From contig NZ_JBLWFT010000001.1 of NCBI RefSeq assembly GCF_048323695.1, positions 744,001-808,000 on the forward strand: a DNA stretch of 64,000 bases, written 5' to 3'. The notes below the pieces were generated by a model. It saw nothing but the letters and a program-made list of their open reading frames with translations, did no database searches and was not told the origin of the DNA. The translations under genes were made by a program, and so were the position numbers. Below are positions 54,751 to 63,909 of this stretch, one piece after another; the stretch's first letter is position 1, and each line of letters starts with the position of its first letter. Source of the stretch: Aquisalimonas sp007126095 (GTDB lineage Bacteria; Pseudomonadota; Gammaproteobacteria; Nitrococcales; Aquisalimonadaceae).

Positions 54751-54927
54751 GATGGTTCTTCCTCCTGCTTCCCGCAGAAAACGATGAAACGGCGCTCACG
54801 AAACAAGAGCCCGTATCGGCGTTCCCGATACACCCAGTAAAGTAGAAATTACGCCCCGCGTCGGCTATGAGTTCCATGACGGGCGGATACGCGCATCACC
54901 ACGAATTCGGCAATGGAGAGCAAGATA

Positions 54928-55128
54928 ATGAAAACGAACCAGATTCTCGGGGTCGTACTGCTGGTTGCAGGCGTGATTCTGCTGTTCACCGGATGGCAGG
55001 CCAGCGAGTCCCTTGGAGAACAGGTCCACGAGACGTTCACGGGGCGGTTCACGGACAGCACCATGTGGTACCTCGTCGGCGGCGCTGCGGCTTCCGTCGG
55101 CGGGCTGCTGCTTCTCATCAAGAAATAA
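54928..55128 (+). CDS. DUF3185 family small membrane protein
   Basis: A 66-residue protein with two helices (ILGVVLLVAGVILLFTGWQASES and TMWYLVGGAAASVGGLLLLI), the DUF3185 pattern. It has GGAGAG eight bases upstream of the ATG at 54928. Function unknown. Convergent with the PRC-barrel gene, with which it shares a terminator. Confidence 0.8.
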   Translation: MKTNQILGVVLLVAGVILLFTGWQASESLGEQVHETFTGRFTDSTMWYLVGGAAASVGGLLLLIKK

Positions 55129-55136
55129 GCGGAAAA

Positions 55137-55162
55137 CAGCGGAGGCGTGTACGCCCCCGCTG
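55137..55162 (-). terminator. Terminator between the DUF3185 and PRC-barrel genes
   Basis: An 11-base-pair stem with one A/C mismatch and a TGTA loop. On the minus strand it is followed by GTTTTCC... after the stem base, so it best fits the PRC-barrel gene; it may serve both. Confidence 0.6.
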
Positions 55163-55220
55163 CCCGAGGTCCATCTCTCACCAGCGGCGTTTATCCGTCG
55201 ACGCCGTTACCCGGTGATGC

Positions 55221-55640
55221 TCAGAACGTGCCCGCGTCTTCGTACTCGGGGGCGTTGTCCAGAGTGTCCTCATCCGCGTCAACGCGGAAAACCGTCTCAT
55301 CGTCATCGGCATCCCGTGCCAGTTCCACACTGTCCCAGGACAGGGCGACATCCTTCTCACCAATGCCAAGGAAGCCGCCGACACCGACGACCACGGCCAC
55401 GATGCTGCCATCCTGGTCAATGATGAGATCGCTGATGGATCCGATCTCCTCGTCCTCGGTGGTGCTCATCACGGCATTCCCGATCAGGTCGTTGGCATGA
55501 TAGCCGTCAGCCGGCTTCTCGGACAGGTGGGTGTCGAAGCCATTGGCCGGTCCACCGTCATCGGCGACAACACCACCCAGCCCCAGCACCATTACGGAAC
55601 TGACGACTGCACTCAAGGCGACTGCTTTTGCTGGTTTCAT
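55221..55640 (-). CDS. Exported PRC-barrel domain protein
   Basis: A 139-residue periplasmic protein with a Sec signal peptide (about 1-26) and a PRC-barrel domain (about 48-112; LIGNAVMSTTEDEEIGSISDLIIDQDGSIVAVVVGVGGFLGIGEKDVALSW). The mature part is very acidic (many Asp and Glu at the C-terminus), which fits a salt-adapted exported protein. AGGAGAG precedes the ATG. Its function is unknown; similar proteins are found widely in halophilic and soil bacteria. Confidence 0.82.
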   Translation of the reverse strand: MKPAKAVALSAVVSSVMVLGLGGVVADDGGPANGFDTHLSEKPADGYHANDLIGNAVMSTTEDEEIGSISDLIIDQDGSIVAVVVGVGGFLGIGEKDVALSWDSVELARDADDDETVFRVDADEDTLDNAPEYEDAGTF

Positions 55641-56006
55641 CAGGGCTCTCCTTTACCTTCAAGACGAAAACACAGAGTGGGCAGATCCATTGCGTTCTCC
55701 CTCGACGGCATCCCTGACGTCGCGACGGCAAGAACGCAGCTGATCCTCACCTGCGTCCTTTCACCTGCAATTACGCCCTGACGAGCAAATCAGTTCCCCG
55801 GAAAAACGAAATACCCGCGTTTCGATGCGTTTCGGTGAATTTTGGAACTGATTGTCCACGAGGGGCGTACTTATCGAGACAAAAGCCGGATTAACGCCGG
55901 CAACAGCACACAGGGAGGCGTGTGACAAAACAACGTCCGTCCGCCGCAAGGACAGGTCTTGCCCAAAGGCAAGCGAGGTGCCGGCCGGGCCTGGAGAACG
56001 CGCTTG
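55641..56006 (+). other. 366-base structured leader of the PAS-GGDEF gene, with possible small upstream ORF
   Basis: This gap has no recognised gene. Its last 120 bases form three simple hairpins: GCCGG/CCGGC (55885-55901), CACAC/GTGTG (55907-55924) with AGGGAGG in the loop, and CTTGCC/GGCAAG (about 55958-55973). A GTG at 55922, four bases after AGGGAGG, opens a 51-codon frame that runs into the GGDEF gene and stops at 56077. I checked by eye for a c-di-GMP riboswitch and saw no match. The first 240 bases hold no feature I can name. Confidence 0.4.
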
Positions 56007-57218
56007 ATGACTTTGACGAACGCCGTCACCCCGACGACCAGTGGCCCCGAACCGCAGGCACACCTCTACATTTGTGACAGCGAGGGAACCTGCCTTCGCG
56101 GCACACCCGCCAGGGAGTTGGAGGGACAGAGGCTCACCAAACTGGGCGGCGAGACATGGAGCACCCACGGTCTGCCCGCATCACTGGCCCCGCAGATGGA
56201 GAGTTGTATCCAGCAGGTTCTGACCACGGGGAAGATCGTGCGCGTTCTGATTCGGGACATGGTCGGTGCAAGCCGCACCCTCACCTACGCCTGCCAGTTC
56301 ATGCCCACCGCACTGGAAGGCAATTCCCCGGGCATTGCGGTCAAGGTGCAGCAAGTGCCGGAGCCCCGGGACATGCACGAGGATGCGGTCAACCAACGGA
56401 TGGTGGACGTGGTCCCCATGCCGGTTGTGGTGGTCCGCGTGGCCGACTGGAGATGTCTTTACGGCAACACTGCCGCGGCCGCATTATTTGGCGTGCCCGA
56501 CGGTCGTCTTGAGGGTCAGAGCCTGGCCCCCTTCTTTGAACGCCCCGGCGACCCCGACCGCCTTCTGGAAAACCTGGTTATTGACCAACAGGTCGCGGAC
56601 TTCGAGACCCACATCCTTGATCATGAGGGCCAGCGCTACCGGACGGTCATCTCCGGTGGTTGTACCTTCGCCAGAGGCAATCAGGCTGCCATGCTGTTCC
56701 TCTCCCCGGCGCCGGAGCGGCATGCTCCTGCCGTTGTTCGCGAGCGTGACGCCCTGACCGGCCTCCCGAACCGCACGGCGCTCGCCGACCACCTTGATGC
56801 GGCCATCCGCCGGGCCGCGCCGGAGCAGCAGAAGGTCGCCGCGCTGTTCATCGACCTCAACCACTTCAAGAACGTGAACGACGGCCACGGTCACCGGGTC
56901 GGCGACGAGCTTCTGGCGGTCATCGCCCGGCGCATTGCAAGCTGCGTTCGTCATTACGAGACGGTGGGCCGCCTCGGGGGCGACGAGTTCGTGGTCGTCC
57001 TTGAAGGGATCGAGGACGAGCGGGACACGATGCGCATGAAGCGGGACGTCCAGCGCGTGGTGTCCAGGCCGGTCCGGATCGGCGGCCTCACCCTGTCGGT
57101 CACGGCCTCCATTGGTATTGCCTACTACCCCCGCGACGCCAGCAGCGCCGACGATCTCATCCACACGGCGGATCGTGCCATGTACCGGCAGAAGATGCCC
57201 CACCGACCCGCCCTGTAG
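56007..57218 (+). CDS. PAS-GGDEF diguanylate cyclase (soluble)
   Basis: A 403-residue protein without membrane segments: an N-terminal region of unknown fold (about 15-120), a PAS domain (about 125-235, NQRMVDVVPMPVVVVRVADWRCLYGN) and GGDEF (about 245-400). The active site reads LGGDEF, with DLNHFKNVND as metal site and DALTGLPNRTAL at the domain start, so cyclase activity is expected. The ATG at 56007 is preceded by GGAG; the frame is open to a TTG at 55959. Confidence 0.85.
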   Translation: MTLTNAVTPTTSGPEPQAHLYICDSEGTCLRGTPARELEGQRLTKLGGETWSTHGLPASLAPQMESCIQQVLTTGKIVRVLIRDMVGASRTLTYACQFMPTALEGNSPGIAVKVQQVPEPRDMHEDAVNQRMVDVVPMPVVVVRVADWRCLYGNTAAAALFGVPDGRLEGQSLAPFFERPGDPDRLLENLVIDQQVADFETHILDHEGQRYRTVISGGCTFARGNQAAMLFLSPAPERHAPAVVRERDALTGLPNRTALADHLDAAIRRAAPEQQKVAALFIDLNHFKNVNDGHGHRVGDELLAVIARRIASCVRHYETVGRLGGDEFVVVLEGIEDERDTMRMKRDVQRVVSRPVRIGGLTLSVTASIGIAYYPRDASSADDLIHTADRAMYRQKMPHRPAL

Positions 57219-57283
57219 GCGGGTTCGTCGCCATCCCCGAAAGCGGGTACCATGATCGCCCGCTCCGGTCTGGTACCCCGATC

Positions 57284-59263
57284 ATGCCCGCCATGCTGCG
57301 CAGAATCGCCCTGTCTCTGCTGACGTTCCTGGTTCTGGTGGGCCTTGTCATCATTGCTGCGTGGTGGTTCGTCGACCCGAACGACCACCGCGACGCCATC
57401 AGCCGGCACGCCAGTGAAGCGCTCGGCCACCCGGTGGCCTTGCAAGGCAATATCCGTGTGGACTTGCTACCGCTCCCGACCATCACCGTCGATTCCGTCG
57501 TCATCGCGAACGTGGAGGGATACGCCGACGCCCCCTTCGCCGAAGCCTCAGGGCTGCACGCGGCCATCCGGCCGTTACCCCTCCTGGCCGGTGACCTCGC
57601 ACTGAGCGTCATCCACGTCGATGGCATCACGGTTCGGCCGGAGCGCAACCCCGAAGGCGAAGCGAACTGGCCACCGATCATCGAGGCCATGGTCGAACAG
57701 GACGAGGATCCGCCGCTGGCCTTCGACGGTATCGGTGACACCCGGATCGGTACGGTGACGGTGGACTATGCCGACCATCAGGGAGACATCCGGCAACGGC
57801 TCACCCTCCACGACACCGACGTGGATCGGCTCGGTGCCGGCAGCGAGACGTCCGTCAATGCCACATGGCAGGCCGAGGGGACGCCATTCAACCGTATCGA
57901 CGGCGACCTGGCCATGCGACTGGTCCTGGACGATGCGCTCATCCCGCGGACCGTCGAGATCACCGGCCTCCGGCTCGACTGGACGCCCGACCCCGAGCGT
58001 CCGGACTCGCTGGCGGCCGACCTCTCCGCCCACATCGAGTTCTCGCCTGACGACCACGCCGTCTCCCTTGCCGACCTGACGCTGACCGCCGATGCCCTCG
58101 AGGCCGGGTTACGGATGGATGGCGCCTGGGGCGATGCCGGGTTCACGGCATTCGGGACATTCACCATTCTAGACGTAGCCCTTCGGGACCGGCTGCACAC
58201 GCTGATCGGCGACGACCCCGACGCCGAGGACCCCAGTGCCCTGCAGCGACTGAGCGCCGAGGGCGCCTTCCAGTGGCAGCGGCAGCGCCTGAATCTGGAC
58301 GCCCTTCGCGTGGAGCTCGATGACTCCATACTGGACGCCACTGTGGACGCGCGGCTCGGTACGGAGCCGTTCTGGGAGTTCGAAGCCGGCCTGGATACCA
58401 TCGATGTCGAGCGCTACACGCCGAGAGGCTTCGACCCGGACACGGTACGCGCCGTCAGCCGCTTCATCCTCGACGCGGTCACCGGGGTGGGGCTGGACGG
58501 AACGGTTACGGTGGACACCCTGAAGGCGAACGGGCTCGAATTCGACGCCATCGAGGGCGTGGTCCGCTCCCGAGGAGACGAGCTGATCGTCCAGCCACTG
58601 GAAGCGTCGCTCTACGGGGGCAGCTATCACGGCACGTTCAGCGTACCACTGAACGGACAGCCCTATTCCGTGTGGTTCGATCAGCGTATCGAGGGCATGG
58701 CCCTGGCGCCTCCCCTGAACGCCCTGTTCGACTGGGCCGTCATTGAGGCGGAGACGGACACGTACTGGAGCGGGTCATTCACCGGCATGCACTGGCCGGA
58801 CATCCGCGACTCCCTGGACGCCGAAGGCACACTGGCGCTGCGCGAAGGGCGCATCAACCGATTCAGCCTCACACGACTGATCGAGGACGCGGTCCCCGTC
58901 GCCCTGGGCGGCATCGATCAGGCACCGTTCACACGGGACGCCACAACGCCGTTCGACCGCATCTCCGGTGAGCTGGCCGTGGCGGACGGAGTGCTAACCA
59001 ACCCCGATGCACGCGCCGGTTCGGATTACTTCAGCGTCGGAGGGTCGGGGGACCTGGACCTGGCGCAGCTGGAGCTGGATTACCGCATCGACCTCACCAT
59101 CATCGATGCTTTCGAGACCGAGAGCGAGGAACTGCTGGAAGTACTTCGGGGCGTCACCATCCCGCTACAGCTCCACGGCCCTCTCACGGACCTGGACGTG
59201 CAGGTCGATCTGGAGCAGGCCCTGAGCGGCCACGACGATGACAACGATGAAGACGGGGATTGA
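57284..59263 (+). CDS. AsmA family protein
   Basis: A 659-residue protein with one N-terminal helix (ALSLLTFLVLVGLVIIAAWW) followed by DPNDHRDAISRHASEALGHPVALQGNIRVDLLPLPTITVDSVVIAN, the typical AsmA N-terminus, and a long beta-rich periplasmic part. AsmA proteins assist phospholipid transport to the outer membrane and outer-membrane assembly. It is very acidic in its mature part. The ATG at 57284 is used; another at 57293 is possible. Confidence 0.85.
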   Translation: MPAMLRRIALSLLTFLVLVGLVIIAAWWFVDPNDHRDAISRHASEALGHPVALQGNIRVDLLPLPTITVDSVVIANVEGYADAPFAEASGLHAAIRPLPLLAGDLALSVIHVDGITVRPERNPEGEANWPPIIEAMVEQDEDPPLAFDGIGDTRIGTVTVDYADHQGDIRQRLTLHDTDVDRLGAGSETSVNATWQAEGTPFNRIDGDLAMRLVLDDALIPRTVEITGLRLDWTPDPERPDSLAADLSAHIEFSPDDHAVSLADLTLTADALEAGLRMDGAWGDAGFTAFGTFTILDVALRDRLHTLIGDDPDAEDPSALQRLSAEGAFQWQRQRLNLDALRVELDDSILDATVDARLGTEPFWEFEAGLDTIDVERYTPRGFDPDTVRAVSRFILDAVTGVGLDGTVTVDTLKANGLEFDAIEGVVRSRGDELIVQPLEASLYGGSYHGTFSVPLNGQPYSVWFDQRIEGMALAPPLNALFDWAVIEAETDTYWSGSFTGMHWPDIRDSLDAEGTLALREGRINRFSLTRLIEDAVPVALGGIDQAPFTRDATTPFDRISGELAVADGVLTNPDARAGSDYFSVGGSGDLDLAQLELDYRIDLTIIDAFETESEELLEVLRGVTIPLQLHGPLTDLDVQVDLEQALSGHDDDNDEDGD

Positions 59264-59273
59264 GTCCGATGGG

Positions 59274-59540
59274 TCAGCGCAGCTGGCTGTCCTTGCTACC
59301 GCGCCGGTTGTAGTGGCCCTGCCCCGTCTGTTCCCGGTCGCGCTCCTCCTGACATGCAACACACAGTCGCACGCCCGGAATGGCGTCCCGCCTCCCCTGG
59401 GGGATTTCCGCATCGCACGCTTCGCAGTGCGAGAGGCTTTCGCCAGTGGGGAGCTGCCGCCGCGCACGCCCCACCGACTCTTCCACGGTGCTGTCGATCT
59501 GCTCCTGTACCGCGCCGTCTTTCGCCCAACCGACTGCCAT
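59274..59540 (-). CDS. DksA/TraR family C4 zinc finger protein
   Basis: An 88-residue protein with a Cys4 zinc finger (CEACDAEIPQGRRDAIPGVRLCVAC, about 40-63) after a short helical part. It lacks the long coiled coil with acidic tip of DksA, so it is of the short TraR/YbiI type. The family binds RNA polymerase in some members; the role here is unknown. It is convergent with the AsmA gene, ten bases apart. Confidence 0.85.
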   Translation of the reverse strand: MAVGWAKDGAVQEQIDSTVEESVGRARRQLPTGESLSHCEACDAEIPQGRRDAIPGVRLCVACQEERDREQTGQGHYNRRGSKDSQLR

Positions 59541-59601
59541 GGCAGCTCACCTGAATCGTCCTGAACTGCCCCAATTATAACGGCTTTCAGGCCACGCGCC
59601 G

Positions 59602-60144
59602 TTATCCCTCCGACGGCTCGCCCCACCGCTGCGGGACCCGCTGGATGTCGTCGGTGTCGTAGCCGCGCTCACCAAGGAACGCGATGATGCGCTGGAGATC
59701 GTCCTCCGGCATCTCCGGCTCGCGGGACATGATCCAGACGTAGTCACGCCGCGTCCGCCCGATCACCGTGTGCTGGTAGTCGTCGTCCAGGTAGATGACC
59801 AGGAACTCGGCCTTGATCGGCCAGATGAACTGCATCCCCCACTCGGCGTTGTCGTCGCTGCGCACAAAACCGGTCGGGTTGTAGCGCTTCTCGTCGCCAT
59901 CGAATCCGCCGTCGCGGAAGGTGAACACAGTGTCGATGGTGCCATCCTCGTTCAGGGTATAGCGCTCCACCGCGTTGTGCGCCCCGCGCTCGAGGAATGT
60001 CGGAATGTTCGCGATCACGTACCAATCGCCCATGTACCGCTCCAGGTCGACGTACTCCACAGTTTCCATGGGCGGGCGCGACTGACAGCCCAACAGGAGG
60101 GTTGCGGCTGCAAGCAGGGTGGCAAATGAGCGGAAAGCAGGCAT
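59602..60144 (-). CDS. Bacterial lipocalin (Blc-like lipoprotein)
   Basis: A 180-residue lipoprotein with lipobox LLGC (about residue 20) and a lipocalin fold. Marks are VDLERYMGDWYVIANIPTFLERG (the G-x-W motif), NAVERYTLNEDGT, and DYVWIMSREPEMP. It should sit at the outer membrane and bind lipids or fatty acids. In E. coli Blc is induced by stationary phase and membrane stress. A sigma-70-like promoter lies 47 bases upstream. Confidence 0.87.
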   Translation of the reverse strand: MPAFRSFATLLAAATLLLGCQSRPPMETVEYVDLERYMGDWYVIANIPTFLERGAHNAVERYTLNEDGTIDTVFTFRDGGFDGDEKRYNPTGFVRSDDNAEWGMQFIWPIKAEFLVIYLDDDYQHTVIGRTRRDYVWIMSREPEMPEDDLQRIIAFLGERGYDTDDIQRVPQRWGEPSEG

Positions 60145-60190
60145 TGTTGGTCTCGCATCGACGATTGATGAGGAGCACAGCCAAGCACTC

Positions 60191-60219
60191 TGTATAACTT
60201 AAGTACACGTTACATACAA
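60191..60219 (-). promoter_or_regulatory. Possible promoter of the lipocalin gene
   Basis: On the minus strand TTGTAT (60219-60214) and TATACA (60196-60191) are 17 bases apart in an AT-rich stretch. Both boxes are partial matches to sigma-70 consensus. Confidence 0.4.
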
Positions 60220-60328
60220 CAAGGTAGTGTCGTCGTCCCCCGTCCCGGCCCCGAATATCGAAACTGTGATGCCGGTCGTTGAGTCTTTGAATTTGCGGTT
60301 GTTATGTTGTTACGCATAAACAATCCGG

Positions 60329-63300
60329 GTGCCTTGCGTGAACCGTTTCCTCCGCCATCTAGCGTTTGCCACGCTGAGCTGTTGCCTGCTGCTGCCGCCC
60401 GCGACCATGGCGGGGGACGATGGCGTGAACCTTCCGCGGTTTCCGTCCATCAGCCCGGATGGACGACACATCGCCTTCTCCTGGGGCGGTGATCTGTGGC
60501 GCGCACCGGCTTCGGGGGGTGAAGCCCGGCGCCTGACACGCCACGAACAGGACGACCTTCACTCCAGCTGGGGTCCGGACGGCCAGTGGCTCACGTTCAC
60601 ATCGGTTCGGGACGGATACCTGAATCTCTGGCGGGTTCACCGTGACGGAACACGGGTATCGCAACTCACCCACAGTGATCGCCACCTCCGCAACCCGGGC
60701 TATGGCCGCGATGCCGATGGCAACCCCGTGATTACGTTCTCCGGGCTGCTGGAAGCGGATGTCTACCGTGATGAACGCCCCTACCTGGTGTCACCGGAAG
60801 GGGGCGATCACCGTCGACTCCACGACGCCTTCGGCTCGGAACCCCGCCTGTCACCGGACGGTCGTCGCACGGCATTCACCCGCGGCGGGATCTATCACGG
60901 CTGGAACCGGCGTCACTACCGCGGCCCGGAAGCGATGGACCTGTGGCTGCATGACCACGACGACGGTAGTTTCCGCCCGCTCACCGAGCGCGACGGTGAC
61001 GACGGCAACGCGCGCTGGGCGGACGATCGCACCCTGGTATTCATGTCCGACCGCGACGATGACACGGTCAACCTCTACCGCCTCCGCCTGGATGACGACA
61101 GCATCGAACGTCTGACTCACTTCAACGGGCAGGACGTCCAGCACTTCGACGTCTCCCGCGACGGATCCACCGCCGTTCTGCAGGTCTGGGATACGCTCTA
61201 TACGCTCGACCTTGCAGCAGACGACGCACGGCCCAGCCCGATCGAGCTGCGCGCGGGCGAAGACGGCCACGACCGCTTTGAACTCAAGCGCATTGACCGC
61301 GAGATCACGGAAGCCGCGCTGAGCCCCGACGGTCGGACCATGGCCTATATCGCCTACGGGCGCGTCTACGTCCGGCACATCGACGAGCACAGCCCCACAC
61401 GGCCCGTAACCCGCGGCACCCATGCGCGCCACAAGGATCTGAGCTGGTCGCCCGACGGTCTTCGACTGTACTTCACCAACGATAGTGACGGCACGGAGTC
61501 CATCTACCAGGCGCGGGTCGCACTCACCCGGGAGGAGATCCGCAGCGGCCTGTCGCAGCCATCCGACGTGGTGGCAGAGGACACGCCCGATGAACATGCG
61601 CCGGACGCCGATCCCGAACCGACGCCTCCGGACAACGGCATTATGGCGGTCGCTGCCCGGCCGGGCGACGATGACGACGCAGACCAGGAGCAGCGCGCAG
61701 AGAAGCCGGAAGACCCGTTCGCGCCCGCGGACCCCGGTCTGCCGCCGGAACCCACCGACCCACCGGACCCGGCAGTGCTCCCTGAACCGCCGGAAGATAC
61801 CGCCCCGGAAGACTCCGACGCCATTCCGGAGACGGAACTGGACACGGACGAGGACACCGACGACCTCCCCCGCCACCGGGACCCCTCCCGTTGGCACGAT
61901 GGAGTGCAGTTCTACATTCGTCCGGTGATCCAGACGGAACACAACGACCGGGAAGCGTCCCCGTCACCGGATGGAGATGCGCTTGCCTTCCGGCGCGGAC
62001 GAGGCGGTCTGATGGTACTGGATCTGGATACCGGCAAGGCGAACCGCCTGGTGGAAGGCTGGGACAGCAACATCCACTGGCGCTGGTCACCGGACAGTCG
62101 GCATATCGCCTACTCCCAGAACAACCTCGACTTCAGCGCCAACATCTTCATCGTGCCGCGAGACGGGTCGGAAGCGCCGGTCAACATCACCCGGCATCCG
62201 CGCAACGACCGCAACCCGCGGTGGTCCGCCGACGGGCGCAAGCTCAGTTTCATCTCCAACCGCTCCGGCGAGCACTACAACCTGTACCGGGTCTATCTGG
62301 ATCAGGCCCTGGAGAACCAGACCCGGCGCGAGCAGGCAACCTACTACCGCGACGCCCGCAGCGAGGCCGCCAAACTCCGCCCTCTGCCGGTCCAGCGCGA
62401 CGAGGCCGACGAGGTCGATCCGGTCACGCTGGATCTCGACCGCGCGTGGCGGCGCATCGAACGGGTGGCCGACCTGCCCCGGCATCAGTTCGACAACGAG
62501 ATGACGCCGGGCGGCGACCGCTTCGTGTTCAATCAGAGCGGCCAAGGCCTGGTATCCATGAACTGGGACGGCAGCGACCGCAAGCGCCTCGCTCCCCGCG
62601 CCGATGTGCAGCACCTCAACGTCACGGGCGACCGGGTCATCTATATCGCGGATGGCCGCGTGGGCGTCGTACCAGTAACCGGAGGCTCCGTGACCCGCCC
62701 CGACATTTCCGCACGCATCCGGGTGGATCTGCGCGCGCAAGCACTGCAGAAGTTCCGCGAGACCGCGCGTGTCATCGGTGAACACTTCTACCGTCAGGAC
62801 ATGAAGGGTCTGGACTGGGACGCCGTGGTCGACGACTACGAGCAGCTCATCCGCAGCACACGCACCGCCAGCGAGTTCAGCGACATTACCAACCGCATGC
62901 TCGGCGAACTGGCCGCATCCCACATGGGGCTGTCGAACCCGGGCCCCGGCGCGGCCCGCCGACAGCCTTCCGGGCGCCTGGGGATCGACTACGAGCCCGT
63001 GGAGCTGGACGACGGACGCCGCGGGTACCGCGTGCTCTCCATCATCCCCGAGGGCCCGGCGGACCGCGGCCCGGTCCGCATGGAGCCGGGTGACATCATC
63101 ACCGAGATCGACCTGGAGCCGTTTCACGGGCGCGACACCATGCTCTACCGGCTACGGGGCCGGATCGACGAGGAAGTGATCGTCACCTTCGAGCGGGCCT
63201 CCGGCCGTCGCCCTTCCCCGGCCCGCACGCTCGTCACGCCGGTGGACTACAGCGACCTGGCCACTCTGCGCTACGACGCATTCCGCGAGCGCAGCCGTGA

Positions 63301-63907
63301 GCGGGTCGAAGAGCGGTCCGACGGGCGGCTGGGATACATCCACATCCAGTCCATGAACCAGACCTCCCTGGAGGAGTTTCAGGGCGACCTCTACGCCGCC
63401 GCCTACGACCGCGAAGGGCTGATCATCGACGTCCGCAACAACGGCGGCGGCCATACCACGGACCGCATTCTCACGTCGATCATGACCCAGGAGCATGCCT
63501 ACACCGTCCCGGCCGGCGCCGACAACCAGGCCACGGGCCACTACCCCCAGGACCGCCTGGACGCGCCACGCTATACCCTGCCCGTGAATATGCTGGCGAA
63601 CGAGAAAAGCTACTCCAACGCGGAAATCCTGGCCCACGCTTTCTCAACCCTGGACCGGGGCACTCTGGTGGGCCAGCAGACCTACGGCGGCGTCATCTCG
63701 ACGGGCCGTCATGCGCTGATCGACGGCGCCACGGTGCGCCGCCCCTACCGTGGCTGGTACCTGCCCGACGGCACGGACATGGAGCACAACGGCGCCATGC
63801 CCGATATCGTCGTCCAGCAGACCCCGGACGACGAGGTCACCGACCGTGACCGTCAGCTCGACCGGGCCGTGGATGACATGCTGGAGCGTCTGGACGACAA
63901 CGGCTGA
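60329..63907 (+). CDS. Tricorn-type peptidase, exported (S41 family)
   Basis: A 1192-residue protein with a Sec signal peptide (about 1-27), an N-terminal seven-bladed-type beta-propeller of PD40 repeats (FPSISPDGRHIAFSWGGDLWRAPASGGEARRLT..), an acidic Pro-rich linker (about 400-510), a second propeller (about 525-770, WRWSPDSRHIAYSQ), a tricorn C1 domain (EHFYRQDMKGLDWDAV), a PDZ domain (about 870-960) and an S41 protease core with the likely nucleophile Ser1096 in KSYSNAEI. It degrades peptides in the periplasm or outside. The starts GTG 60329 and GTG 60338 are both possible. Tricorn homologues in bacteria are often about 1050-1100 residues, so the linker makes this one long. Confidence 0.87.
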   Translation: MPCVNRFLRHLAFATLSCCLLLPPATMAGDDGVNLPRFPSISPDGRHIAFSWGGDLWRAPASGGEARRLTRHEQDDLHSSWGPDGQWLTFTSVRDGYLNLWRVHRDGTRVSQLTHSDRHLRNPGYGRDADGNPVITFSGLLEADVYRDERPYLVSPEGGDHRRLHDAFGSEPRLSPDGRRTAFTRGGIYHGWNRRHYRGPEAMDLWLHDHDDGSFRPLTERDGDDGNARWADDRTLVFMSDRDDDTVNLYRLRLDDDSIERLTHFNGQDVQHFDVSRDGSTAVLQVWDTLYTLDLAADDARPSPIELRAGEDGHDRFELKRIDREITEAALSPDGRTMAYIAYGRVYVRHIDEHSPTRPVTRGTHARHKDLSWSPDGLRLYFTNDSDGTESIYQARVALTREEIRSGLSQPSDVVAEDTPDEHAPDADPEPTPPDNGIMAVAARPGDDDDADQEQRAEKPEDPFAPADPGLPPEPTDPPDPAVLPEPPEDTAPEDSDAIPETELDTDEDTDDLPRHRDPSRWHDGVQFYIRPVIQTEHNDREASPSPDGDALAFRRGRGGLMVLDLDTGKANRLVEGWDSNIHWRWSPDSRHIAYSQNNLDFSANIFIVPRDGSEAPVNITRHPRNDRNPRWSADGRKLSFISNRSGEHYNLYRVYLDQALENQTRREQATYYRDARSEAAKLRPLPVQRDEADEVDPVTLDLDRAWRRIERVADLPRHQFDNEMTPGGDRFVFNQSGQGLVSMNWDGSDRKRLAPRADVQHLNVTGDRVIYIADGRVGVVPVTGGSVTRPDISARIRVDLRAQALQKFRETARVIGEHFYRQDMKGLDWDAVVDDYEQLIRSTRTASEFSDITNRMLGELAASHMGLSNPGPGAARRQPSGRLGIDYEPVELDDGRRGYRVLSIIPEGPADRGPVRMEPGDIITEIDLEPFHGRDTMLYRLRGRIDEEVIVTFERASGRRPSPARTLVTPVDYSDLATLRYDAFRERSRERVEERSDGRLGYIHIQSMNQTSLEEFQGDLYAAAYDREGLIIDVRNNGGGHTTDRILTSIMTQEHAYTVPAGADNQATGHYPQDRLDAPRYTLPVNMLANEKSYSNAEILAHAFSTLDRGTLVGQQTYGGVISTGRHALIDGATVRRPYRGWYLPDGTDMEHNGAMPDIVVQQTPDDEVTDRDRQLDRAVDDMLERLDDNG

Positions 63908-63909
63908 AC

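Noticed and set aside
55860..56006. c-di-GMP riboswitch before the PAS-GGDEF gene
   Set aside because: The conserved core sequences of the GEMM class could not be found by eye; the hairpins are simple and local.
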